Part shown: piece after piece, positions 34,689-45,234 of the stretch
Position numbering within the stretch: the stretch's first letter is position 1
Layout of the letters: each line of letters starts with the position of its first letter
Assembly (NCBI GenBank): GCA_014526335.1
Contig: JACTAT010000001.1
Coordinates: 3,214,596 to 3,278,595, forward strand
From: Chrysaora quinquecirrha
Lineage: Eukaryota > Cnidaria > Scyphozoa > Semaeostomeae > Pelagiidae
Length of the DNA: 64,000 nt
Direction: 5' to 3'
Translations under genes and position numbers: made by a program
The notes under the pieces: generated by a model
The model's database searches: none
What the model was told of the DNA's origin: nothing
The model's input: only the letters and a program-made list of their open reading frames with translations

Positions 34689-37600
34689 TTAGAAAACATA
34701 AATTTGATCAAATGGAGTGTTACTTTTTCTGTTGAAGCCAGTGAATGTATGAGGATGTTTCTCTATTACCCAATTCAGCTCTTCTTCATATGTGCCAAAC
34801 GTGTGGTCATTTTTCCTTGTTTCGTTCACAAAGAAATTGGCAAAATATTGGCCTAATCGAACTGCATCCCACGTGTGCCTCGTGTCTTTTTCCTGGATGC
34901 CATTCGAATGCTGCCTTCTCGGGATGCCACTGAAGTCCGTAGAACGGATAGTCCTTACCTGTTAATAATAGATCATTATCACTTTTGAAATACTTATGGT
35001 TTTACATTTATTCTGCTTTCTTTTTTATTCTGCGGTCTCTGTGGCGCAGTGGTTAGCGTGCTGGACTCACAACGAGAATGTTGTGGGATCGAGCCACGGT
35101 CTTTCCACTTGTGGTTGCAGAGATAACAACCTTGGGCAAGTTGTTAACACAAATGTGCCTCACTCTACCCAGGTGTATAAATGGGTACCTGGTCGGTAGT
35201 TATGAGCGCCGTGTGTGGCTGCACCCTGCTATATGCTATATACATCCAGACCAGGGGTAAAGTGTAAAGTCGACTGAGTAGCCCTAGGCTAATAGTAGAC
35301 TCAAAAAACAGCAACAGCAACAGCAACTTTTGACAAAACGATTTGCTTCGACTTCTGGTTTTGAAGCTCTGACATCTAAGCTTAGCTAAGCTAATCTGGG
35401 ATTTAAGATCAAAGTTAAGATGTTGGCTAAGCTAAAATCTAAGAACTAAGAGCTACGATCTAAGATCTAAGCTAAGATCTAAGAAATATGGTAAGATCTA
35501 ACAAATGGGCTAAAGATTAAAGAACTAAGCTAAGATCTAAGAACTAAGCCAAGATCTAAGAACTAAGCTAAAATCTGAGAACTATGCTAAGATCTAAAAA
35601 CTAAGCTAAGATCTAAGAAATGGACTAAAGATTAAAGTTACATCTATGACCTAAGATCTACGCTATGGTCAAGGCTACACTAAGGTCCAAATCTAAGTTA
35701 AGATCAAAGCTAAGATGTTCGTCGAACAAAGGCTAAACTGAACTGAGCGTGAGCCATGGTCTAAGGTGGTTTAAGTCAAACCAAGCTAACTTTAACCAAA
35801 CTTGACTTTACTCAGCTAAGATCTAAGGTGATCAAACATAAATGTCTAAGTTACGTTCTTAGTGCTAAGCATCTTGGCAAAGCTGCATAGCTATGATTCA
35901 AGTTCAGCAGATGTCCAAAGCTAAGATAGTGGCTTAGCCAAAATCCAAAGCTCTGATATTTGCTAAGATCTTTTTTCCTAACTGCTCTTAATGCAAATGA
36001 ATTAGAGTTCTCTTACCTTCACTGTAAAACAGATCGTCCATGAATTTTAGGGAAAACGCCCCTAAATTGCATTCGTCCCTATTTTAACACTAAATTGTCC
36101 CTTGTTTGTCCTTTAATATTCGGGACAAATGATGTTATTACTGATTTAGTGTCACCTCTACATCTTACCCCTAAATCGTCCCTAATTCCAAACTACTCTT
36201 GTCCCTACATTGTCCCATAATTATCCCGAATATTTCTGACCCTAAATGACTTTATTGTTCTCCTTGGCGAGTTTGTCCCTAATTTGTCCATATTTTTTAA
36301 ACTTTGCAAAATTCAATAAATAACAGCGCGTAAAATCAAATTTCTAACGGTCAACGTCAACATCGGGTCAAAGTAGAAAGTTTCAAGGCAGGAAGAAAGA
36401 GAGAGGTGCTTGGGAGCAACTTCTGCTGAAAGCCAAAGCTGAATTAAGAAATCGGTAAGTGAATCAATGAATATATTCTTAACAATCTGCTAGGGTTCCT
36501 GGTTATCCAAGAATGCAAATTTAATGTTTCTTTTGGCATTTTAGACAGTGAACTTAGGCATCTTGACCTTCGTATTTGAAATTTTTATCTTCAAAAACGA
36601 AACAAGAACGATTTTTCTATAGTGTGAATCTTCATGAATATTGGTGATATTTAGTTAGTGGGGAGCAAACATAAAAGTTTATGGTACTGGGAATGACGGA
36701 TTAGAGAAATTAAGGGCGTTTGGCATCAACTACAATTTTTCGGTTAGCTCAACTATCAGAGCTTTTCACCTTCAAAATTACAAAATTTTCCATCTGTTCA
36801 ACCTGTGCCTAACTGAAATGCGGAAAGAAATGCGCAAAGGAACGGCCGAAGTTTATCATTTACTGTTTGTTTTTTTTAGATATGCTTATTGCTTGATGCT
36901 TAAATAGATGGAGGACCACTGCAAGTAAAGAAGAAACTGGCTTTTTCAGATGCGGTATTCGTGAATGGCAAGATTGAATGTTGAAGAGTTAAGACAAGGA
37001 AAGCGAGAAAAGACTGCTAATGGTTGACAGAGGTCTAAGAAACACAAAGACAATACAGTAGTTCTAATGAAATATGTTGACACAGACGTTTGAATATTTA
37101 GATTATATTGCTACAAGTTGAAAGAGACTTCACCGAAGCTATCATAATTTTGATGTTAGTTAGACTTTATTATTAGCTTCAACTAGAGTGTTGGTTTTCA
37201 TGTAATAACTTAGACTCATTGTAATGTTTTTGTAAGTTACAATTGATACATGAATGGAGATTAATTACTCCACTTTAGGGACAATCAGGATTCCCTATAC
37301 TGTAGGAAATTAACCTTAAAATTTAGGGACGAATCATGGACGAGTTATGGACAATTCAGTGTTAAATTATGGACAAAAAAATGGTCATAGTTTATGGACA
37401 AAAAACTCGATTGTCCATAATTATTGAGGACAAAATGTTTTACAGTGTTCAAGTGCGGCCACAAATGTTCTCCCTCTCTTATCTACAGATGTTCCTAGGA
37501 TTCTATAAAATTCTGCTAACTTTTCGTTGTTTCTCATCTCACTGGGGTATATTCCATATTTATGATAATTTGCAGTTATATCTTTCGTTTCCATCAATTT

Positions 37601-38137
37601 CTTAAGATCAAGAGGTAAATGCTGAAACATTTTACTTTGCTTATAATCCACTGGTATTCTCATAGGCAAGCTGATATTTTTCGAGTCGAAAATTCTTAGT
37701 ATATTAGTAGATCCTGCGGTGATAACAGGCAACGCTTGGAAACCCCTACATACTCCAAATATTGGATAAAAAACATCGTTATCATTAAATTCAACTGCCT
37801 TTTCGTATATCTTCTTTGCCATTTCATAATATTTTGAGTCTATTAAGTTTATCTCTCCGCCCGGTAACATTACGCCGTTAACATGATTGAGGATATAGTC
37901 CAGTTTGTCGAGTGCACTCGGATCGTCAACAATTGGGACAACCCTGCCCCCGGCTGATTGGATAAACTTCACGTATGATGCACCAATATAGGATTTGCCT
38001 TCTAGCTCTGGTTTCGCTTCAAGCAAAGTTTCGTCCGTGATTTTCATTGCTAACATTCCTATAATCGGTCTGTCTGTTGTTTTTGCTTTTATAGAGCAGA
38101 AATAAAGCACTACGAGCATCCATTTTAGTAACATCAT
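34689..38137 (-). CDS. GGH: Gamma-glutamyl hydrolase paralog 2, transposon at splice donor and frameshift in last exon
   Basis: GGH is a lysosomal or secreted peptidase that trims polyglutamate tails from folates. Exon 1 (37444-38137) starts with a signal peptide (MMLLKWMLVVLYFCSIKA) and contains DRPIIGMLA, GVMLPGGE and the nucleophile motif FGVCRGFQ with Cys present. Exon 2 (34689-34958) starts GKDYPFYGLQWHPEK, giving the catalytic His. The donor in use must be ACT|GTAAAA, which lies inside the terminal repeat of a 1.43-kb transposon; the expected donor GAAG|GTAAGA lies beyond that element near 36011-36017. Using the transposon donor changes the junction residue from Gly to His-Cys. In exon 2 the frame shifts by one base at about 34885-34897, next to an A run, right after EWHP. 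Beyond it, the other frame continues with clear GGH sequence to a normal stop (QIYVF). This is either a recent lesion or a homopolymer assembly error. Confidence 0.85.
35032..35330 (+). repeat. tRNA-derived SINE with a conserved central domain, in GGH paralog 2 intron
   Basis: The head CTCTGTGGCGCAGTGGTTAG is a tRNA-type A box and GGGATCGAGCC is a B box. The centre TCTACCCAGGTGTATAAATG GGTACC resembles deeply conserved central domains known from invertebrate SINEs. The tail is (CAACAG)n. It follows the GGH paralog 2 last exon on the opposite strand. Confidence 0.75.
35380..35960. repeat. gctaagatctaagaact minisatellite in GGH paralog 2 intron
   Basis: About 20 degenerate units of AAGCTAAGATCTAAGAAC, decaying rightward to the edge of the CACTA-like element. 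Confidence 0.85.
36020..37447. mobile_element. Non-autonomous CACTA-like transposon at the GGH paralog 2 splice donor
   Basis: The termini are inverted: left CACTGTAAAACAGATCGTCC, right complementary to CACTGTAAAACATTTTGTCC. Ends of the form CACTG...CAGTG are typical of EnSpm/CACTA elements, which make 2-3 bp target duplications; TT (or TTC) flanks both sides here. Subterminal regions repeat gtccctaaattgtccc-like motifs in opposite orientations. No transposase ORF is present. The right end forms the last exon bases and donor site of GGH paralog 2. Confidence 0.8.
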
Positions 38138-39915
38138 GTTCTAGCTTTAAAACTGTAACGACAGCTCAATTGCTTAGCTAAGCGAAGTGCAGCTTAGTTC
38201 AGCGTTTGCAAAATGTCTCTGGGTTAAATTGCTGTTAGGCCAACAAACAAATAGCGCAGCTTAAGCGAGTAAACTTTGCAAAATTGCCCTCTTTCTTCTG
38301 CAGCCTGCTTCGCCTTTCGCTCAAGTCATCAGCTACTAAACAACAACTCCCGTTCTGCGAGATAATTAGCCCTTACGTGACTTAATACCACCGTTTGTTT
38401 GCAGTAACATTTTGCGATATTATTCTTCGAAAGGATTGCAATTCAGAGTATCTTTGTTCACCTCCCCGTCTCGTTGCGTAATCACCAGCATATACATAAC
38501 CCAAAGTATACCTGAACTCTGCCACAAACAATCAGCTTCGAGTCATCCTGGCTTAGATATCGCACCTCGATTCCGGGGGGAAGGGCTGGAACTCGATTAT
38601 TGGCAGTGCAAGGTTGAAAACCCTTGCTGCGAACGTTAAGCTTTGCTATCAAAGTTAAACGGGCTACATTGTTTTACACGGTTCTAATGAGACTGATAAC
38701 TAAGAAATAGATAACTAAAATTAATAAACCTTATGAACAGAGGAATATAGGCGTCTTTGTGGAGTAGCACAAGTATTTTTTTATTTCACATTCTACCTAA
38801 ACGATCTCATAGCGCAACACATAACCAATATAAATATCTTTAAACCAAAGGAAGTTTTGCCTTTAGCCTAATTCCAGCTAAGACAAGAGATGTCTAATAC
38901 ATACGTTTCACGGTTTTACGCAGTCCCCCCCCTTAATCTTCTAACTGTTAGGCCACTGACTATGCTTAGCAGGTGCAAGACATTCGAACCAGCGATCCAT
39001 AAAATTCTCGTTGGCTTTAATAAACAACGTTGGGTTATTTTCTGGCGACGAGGAGCCTTGCGTTTATGTTTTGTCGTGATTTCCACTACAAAGTTTGAGT
39101 GGAAAAATTTCGCGCGGAATTTATTCTGCCGTTTGAGACTGGTTATTATCTGTTGCTCGATGTTTTTCATTTCGCTCAGCTCAAGAAAGTCAAAAATTAT
39201 TTTCCAAGCTATCCGCTTGAAGTAGAAATCACTCACAACTGTATAAAGCCTGGGTTTCTATGAGATTATATGGATAGCATCATTAAGCATGAATTATAAG
39301 TTTCACCAAAAGTAGGGATGGGAAGTATCAGAAAATTATTTTTGATCCCAAAACTCTCTAATTACTCCACTGCGAACCAATTCTACTCCCAACCAGCTTC
39401 AGGGCCTTACTAAACGATCAAACACTAAACGATCAAACATTTGAAATTTGCTTGTCAAGCGAAATGTTTGGCCACGTCACTAAACATTCCCTGTTGAAAC
39501 ATTTCTTGCTTCTGTTAAACAAAAAGTGTTTGAAAACATTTCTGAAAAGTTTTGCTTATTTTTGCTTGTTAAGCGATGTTTTGTGAAGTCAAGCGTTCAA
39601 ACATTGTTTGTACAGCCAGTATCAAATGTTTGACCAGCAATGTTGGGTCGTTTAGCCAGGGCCTAACGTTTGATCTCCGGGTAGGTAAAAATCACTGACT
39701 GTGCGCTACAACTGGGTTGCACTCTTGTAAAAGGTGTAAGAGACAGGGGGCATGTGGGGCTGCAACTCCCCTGTGAAAAATGTCTCAAGACTCAAAATCA
39801 ACTTCATTCAGGCAAAAGGTTTGCCTGGAGTTGGGCAAAATTTTCATAAAAATGAATTAAGAACCGGGCAGCCCCACCTAGATTTTACCCCCCCACGCCA
39901 ATGACTACGTTGCCC
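38138..39915. other. Intergenic region between GGH paralogs 2 and 3
   Basis: Upstream flank of paralog 2. It contains the 39.4-39.7 kb MITE; a pair of overlapping frames at 38890-39236 on opposite strands has no recognisable domain. No gene is supported. Confidence 0.55.
39398..39667. mobile_element. MITE family with AAACGATCAAACATT ends, fullest copy
   Basis: The left end GGCCTTACTAAACGATCAAA and the right end GGGTCGTTTAGCCAGGGCC are inverted. Fragments recur at about 4640-4775, 23760-23850 and 47940-48050, always with GCTTGTCAAGC-like interior words. Confidence 0.7.
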
Positions 39916-41529
39916 CTAAAATACGTAAATAGCATCAAATGGCATACTACTATTAACATTAAACGCTGTATGTAACGGTGGATATCGATCAATAACCCAC
40001 TGAATCTCTTGTTCATACGACTGAAACTTGTTCTCATTCTTCCTTGCTTCATCTACAAAGAAATCAGCAATATATTGCCCAATCTTTACTGCCTCTGAGG
40101 TATGCATTATGTCCAGTGTAGGATGCCACTCAAATGCAGGCTTTTCTGGGTGAAACTGGAGCCCATAGAATGGGTACTTCTTACCTACGAGGAAAACAAT
40201 TGTTCGAGTCAGAAATTGTTGCAGAGTTGTACAAAGCATCAGCAGAACTTTGTACCTGAAATGGCGACAGAACATGTTGAAAAATTGTCGCCGAGACCGA
40301 AAAAACTAAGAGTCGCACGTGTAGCCGGGGATAGATTTTCGAACAAAATATTCTGCGATCTTAGGAAATACGGTCGCAGAATATTGGTTTGATTGAACTT
40401 TTCGCGACATGTTTTGGCTTGTCTCCAGTAATGTCGCAGCCGCAGCGTGTAGCTGGTTTTTGCATTGACGTCGCGACACATTGCATTGTTTTTGCGCCGT
40501 TTCTATCTATTTTCTAGGACCCATTCATCTTAAAACGCAAGTTGATTGTCTTAGAACTTCAGTCGCAGGATATTTGTCGCGGCGTGTAGCCATCTAAGGA
40601 TTTTTCATGACAAGATACTGTCATGTGTTTCGCGTCGCCATTTCAAGCAAAAAGTCGCATTTGTAGCCGCGGCTTAAGTTTATTCATAAATTTTCAAATA
40701 AATGATCCTCTTTGAGACGCATTTAAAAATAAGCGCCCCGGGCGCTTAATCAATGCGGTATGCATTTTCCTTGATAGTGTTATCAAAAGATGTATGACAT
40801 GAAAGCAAATGTAAACATAATACCTTCCATAGCTGCCACAAATTTCTTGCCATCCCTATCTTTCGCAGTCGCTAGCAATCTATACTCCCGCTTGAACGCT
40901 TTGCTCTTCTTGTACCAAGATGGCGAAATCCCATCCATGTGAAAATTAGAAGTTAGAGATTTCTTCTCGAGAGAATTCCTCAATTCTTTTGTCAAGTTAT
41001 AAAACATTCTACTTGTTTTAAAATCTGATGCTAGTTTTATCGGTAACGAGGAGTTCTCCGAATTGAAACTTGTCAAAAACTTTGCATTTTTCTCCACAAA
41101 TTTATGCATCGCTTCAAAACCCAAGCAAATACTCAAAATCGGAAAATAGCCGCCATTATGATTGTAGTCGACGATCATTTTATGCAGTTTTTTGCCTGTT
41201 TTCAGGAACTTTGAGTCCACCAAATTCACCCCTCCTCCTGGTAACATTAAACCGTTTATTGAGTTGACAATGACTGTCAGATTCTTCTCATTGTACGTAT
41301 CCAAAATCGGCACTACTCTTGCGCCTGCTGCTTGCATGTACTTCACGTATGACGCAGCGATGTACGATCTCTTTTTCGTAAAAGGGTAGTATTTGTGAAG
41401 TAGTTTATCTGTGATTCTCTGCGCCAGGATTCCAATGATCGGTCGCTCTGCTCGGATCGGTTGCATGGCTTTGTTGTTTACCAACAACTGCAGGAAAGTA
41501 AGCGCAAAAGCCACACTCAGGATCCCCAT
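39916..41529 (-). CDS. GGH: Gamma-glutamyl hydrolase paralog 3 (intact)
   Basis: A full two-exon GGH: exon 1 40824-41529 and exon 2 39916-40184, in phase, 324 aa. Human GGH is 318 aa. The N-terminus has a hydrophobic signal (ILSVAFALTFLQLLV) after MG, consistent with entry to the secretory and lysosomal route. Recognisable blocks are RPIIGILAQRITD, SYIAASYVKYMQAAGARVVPI, GLMLPGGGVN, the nucleophile motif ILSICLGFEAM with Cys present, and in exon 2 YGLQFHPEKPAFEWHP with the catalytic His-x-Glu. The C-terminus ends AIYVF, as in paralog 2. It is head-to-tail with paralogs 1 and 2, all on the minus strand, so the cluster arose by tandem duplication. The intron carries an inverted-repeat element (40255-40660). 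This is the only copy of the three with no visible damage. Confidence 0.93.
40255..40660. mobile_element. Inverted-repeat element in GGH paralog 3 intron
   Basis: CCTGAAATGGCGACAG at the left faces GTCGCCATTTCAAGC at the right. The interior is rich in GTCGC words (TGTCGCAGCCGCAGCG, GTCGCGACACA). No ORF of interest. Confidence 0.6.
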
Positions 41530-42207
41530 TTTTAAAGCCAGTATAACAACCTTTTAGACTCCTTCGTATAGTTTTAACGCACTATAGTCCTGAGATAATT
41601 AATTAAGACGCTAGCTGCGCTTTATCTCTCTAGTTCCCAGCGTCTTGATCCTTCAACTTTTGATCTTTGAGAGTAGCTAATTCATCGTCAGCGGGTTGGC
41701 GTTTGGCGTATACCAGAACACCGATAACGTTTCCGCGAGGTCATTTGGTGTTTGTATTATGCAAAACCTTGGTCTTTCTCTGTCGTGGCTCTGAATATTA
41801 TCTTGCTCATCCAACCCTTGAAAAAGTTTGATCCTAGTCATTACTTCAATCTTCAACATGGTCTTATTTACGGAATAACGGGGGAGCGCTCAGGCAATGA
41901 TACCCAAATTTTCAGAATTTTTACCAAAATCTGCGAAAACATACCCGTAAAGATAACCCAAAATCAGCAAAAACCCTCCCCGAGTGGCTCATATGCACCT
42001 ATCCGCACCAAGAAGAACACACACCGCAGCATCTTTAGGTCTGAGAGCCAAAAAAACGCATGCGCTTGCGCTCTAATCCTCTCCCGTACTCGTCAGATGT
42101 AAAGGCAGACATAAAAACATTCTATAAGCAATAAGAGTCGTATCGTGATTAAGGATTCACGTGTCATGAGCTGGAAGCATGCAATATCTATCAATTATGG
42201 TCTGGGG

Positions 42208-42506
42208 GCCGGATACTCCCTCCCTCAGAGGCAGGGCGGAGGATTCATTGAGAAAAGCGACCGCTCTGCTGGCCCGCATCGTAAGATACAGCGTCTCAGC
42301 CACATTGTGGATGAAATTGGGAAATATCGTTCTCACACCGGATCATGTTTTTGCTTTTGAAAAGTTGTGAACAGTAAGTTTGATTGAAGGATGAAGTTCA
42401 GTAGCAGCCTCGAATCGGATAATTGCAATTACGTCATAACCCGCATAAGTCGACCACGTTCTAGTGCTGTGCTGTATGTGGTGCTGTTTTTCAAGCCATC
42501 TCAAAA
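42208..42506 (+). promoter_or_regulatory. TAF13 upstream block shared with TIMM13
   Basis: About 263 bp (42208-42470) is colinear with 58977-59250 upstream of TIMM13. Shared landmarks: CAGCGTCTCAGCCACATTGT, CTCACACCGGATCAT, a CRE-like TTACGTCAT (42429-42437) about 70 bp before the ATG, and GCATAAGTCGACCACGT. Its position suggests a promoter; function is inferred. Confidence 0.65.
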
Positions 42507-44921
42507 ATGGCAGACGAAGAAGAAGAAGCGGGCCAAGAAACTCATCATGATATATTCAATTTGGTAAGGTTTTAATCGAAAAACTAACGATTCAATGACT
42601 GCTCATCTTAGAAAAACTTTTTTTAATGCTTCAGTTATAAAGCAATGTCTGTATTAACTAGTGCATTAGGTCTCCTCCTAGGCTAGGCCCAAGATTCTTG
42701 TGATTGTGATAGAGGCATGATGAGGCCGTCCGTAAAGTATATCTACTTGGCGCAAAAGCTGCCGTCCAGTAGAGCATTCAGGATTCAATTCAGTAGAGTA
42801 GGTAGGGTGCAGTAGCCTGCGCACAGCTTCAAAAGTCGCACCCAAGCTTCATCCTTGTTTTATCTTCTTTTACTCAGGGTGACACTGATAACAATGAAGG
42901 TGCTGGTGCTTCAGGGGATTCAGCTGCAAAAACAAAAAGACTATTTCGTAAAGAGTGTAAGTATTAGAGTATAGTTCATTAAGTAGTCACTACCGTAAAT
43001 TCTCCAATTAGCCCCCCTTGAATAAGCCCTACCCTCCATTTAGTCCCCACCCTTGACATGTTGGTGTTAGCCTTTTGAGTCCATAATAAATAAGCCCAAA
43101 TAAGCCCCCCTCCAAAATAATGAAAAATAATTAAGTCCCCAGGGGGCCAATTTGAGGATTTACGGTATATTACTAAAAAGTTGTAAGGTAGAGACAGATA
43201 AATCTCTTTTGTGGTCTGTGCACCATGCCTTTAAGACTATTGTTCTCCAAACAATAAGGGCAGTGTGTTCTATTGTATTTGCTAAAACCTTGCACTGAAG
43301 TCCTTTGTGTGCAGAGCAAATGTTTAGCAGTAATTCATTCCCAGTCTAGAAGGTAATAAAGATTACAACCCCACCCCCAAGTCTGAAAAGTGTACATACC
43401 AAAATTTCAAAAACAAAAATCGCCATGGCACACTTGAACTTTCAAAAGAATGTTACGAACAATCAGGAAAGCAAAAGATAATTCATGAATAATAATTAAT
43501 ACACAACTTTTTCCTTTGGAGCTTTTCAATGTTTCTGACGTGTATCATTCCTTTTTGTTGTTTCAGTGCGTTGCATGATGTATGGATTTGGAGATGATGA
43601 AGTTCCCTACACAGAAACTGTGGATCTGCTTGAAGATATGTTGATCACGTATATTACAGAAATGGTAATAGAATAATTTAGGATCTTTATTTTAACTACT
43701 GGAGGATCTCTTGAAATTTGGAAATCTGAAAATTTTTGCTTAAAATTCTGGCTTACGTCATCCCCAGACCCTTTCGTGGATTGCAGCTGGTAAAATTGCC
43801 TTCTTGCTTGGCCTTTAAACCAAAAATCTCTTGAAAGGCCAAGAAACATTCTGCTTTGCAGAAGGTTTGGCAGAGCTCCAAAACCTGCCATTTTCAGAAG
43901 AATGGCTTGGAAAACACACATTCCGAGAAAAGAAGGCTATGGAAAAAATGATTAGTTTAAAGGAACACACCCTTAGTACCAGTTGTTAGGATCTCAGTAG
44001 TATGGATTAAATAAGGGAGACCTCAACCCTTGCTTTTGGTCTAACCCCTGTGTCGCTGAAGTTCTGATACCACCAGAAGATACCTCAAAGAAGAATTTGC
44101 ATTGCATTTCTGGGACAATAGTTAAGTTTTTACTTAATTCGTTGAAGTATTCTTATACTAATCATGATATTTTTTGCCTTTTAGACACAGAAAGCAATGC
44201 AGATTGGAAAGAAGGGTCGGGTTCACGTTGAAGATATAGTTTTCTTAATACGCAAAGATCCAAAGAAGTATGCAAGAGTGAAAGTAAGTGTAGACCCTGT
44301 GTAGACTCAGTGAGATGTAGTGTGCATTCTTTTTATCAAGATTACTGTTATTGTGACTTTTTGTAGCTACTTTGATTGTCTCCTCAAATGCAAGGAATGC
44401 AATGAATAGCGGAAACATCTACCAGAATTGCGATGAACAGCGGAATCATTTTCGTTCATACTTAGAAGCTTTTTCGTCTGACACTCCTCAGAGTAGCTAT
44501 AAACGTCAGAAATAGTCGGAAACGTTTATACTCTAAAATTAAAGCTGGATTGGCACTGAGTTTTGAACGTCAGTCCACTGAACGAATACAGCAAGATGAC
44601 CAATCGAACTAGTTGAAGAGTTTGTTCAGTGACAAAACAAATCTTTCTGTATATACAGAACTAGCTTGTTGTTTGATATAGACAGATTCGAAATGTACCC
44701 CTGCGAATATACGAAGATCTTGCTTTGTCAATGCAAAGTAAACTGCTAACCATCCTGTAAAACATTTCAAAATTATAATAGAAGAAGTGGAAACGCGGAA
44801 CTCTTGAATTTTGTCGGCACTCTAACTAACTAACTAGCTAACTAACTAACTTAACTAACTAACTAACTAACAAACTAACTAACTAACTAACAATCAAACA
44901 AACAAACTAACTAACTAATTG

Positions 44922-44986
<65 letters not shown>

Positions 44987-45234
44987 TCTAACTAACTAAA
45001 CTAACAATCAAACAAACAAACAAACAAACAAACAAACTAACTAACTAACTATCTAACTAACTAACTAACTAACCAACCAATTAATCAACTAACTAATTAT
45101 AATGATACGACTTAGCACAAACTTATAAATGCGAGTTGAACATTTTCATTTTTTTCTTTTAGGAACTTCTGACAATGAACGAAGAACTCAAGAAAGCGAG
45201 AAAAGCTTTTGACGCTGAAAGTTATGGCGAATGA
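42507..45234 (+). CDS. TAF13: Transcription initiation factor TFIID subunit 13
   Basis: TAF13 is a histone-fold subunit of TFIID that pairs with TAF11 and acts at the TATA-binding protein interface in the nucleus. Five exons close in phase: 42507-42563, 42878-42956, 43567-43664, 44185-44283 and 45163-45234, giving 134 aa (human 124). An acidic N-terminus (MADEEEEAGQE) precedes the conserved FRKELRCMMYGFGDDEVPY, then the histone-fold helices (VDLLEDMLITYITEMT; IGKKGRVHVEDIVFLIRKD) and the end LLTMNEELKKARKAFDAESYG, almost the vertebrate sequence. Intron 2 contains a MITE with TACCGTAAAT termini. Intron 4 contains SINE and inverted-repeat debris and a (CTAA)n array. The region just upstream of the ATG is a repeat shared with TIMM13. 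Confidence 0.97.
42991..43167. mobile_element. MITE in TAF13 intron 2
   Basis: Left end TACCGTAAATTCTCCAATTA, right end complementary to TACCGTAAATCCTCAAATTG; both followed inward by runs of C (AGCCCCCC). TA flanks the element on both sides. Confidence 0.85.
44820..45085. repeat. (CTAA)n microsatellite in TAF13 intron 4
   Basis: CTAA units with CAAA and AACAAT interruptions, similar to the array in the M13 gene. Confidence 0.97.

Noticed and set aside
35042..35115. Possible tRNA gene
   Set aside because: A and B boxes are present, but the arms do not fold into a full cloverleaf by eye and it continues into a SINE body.
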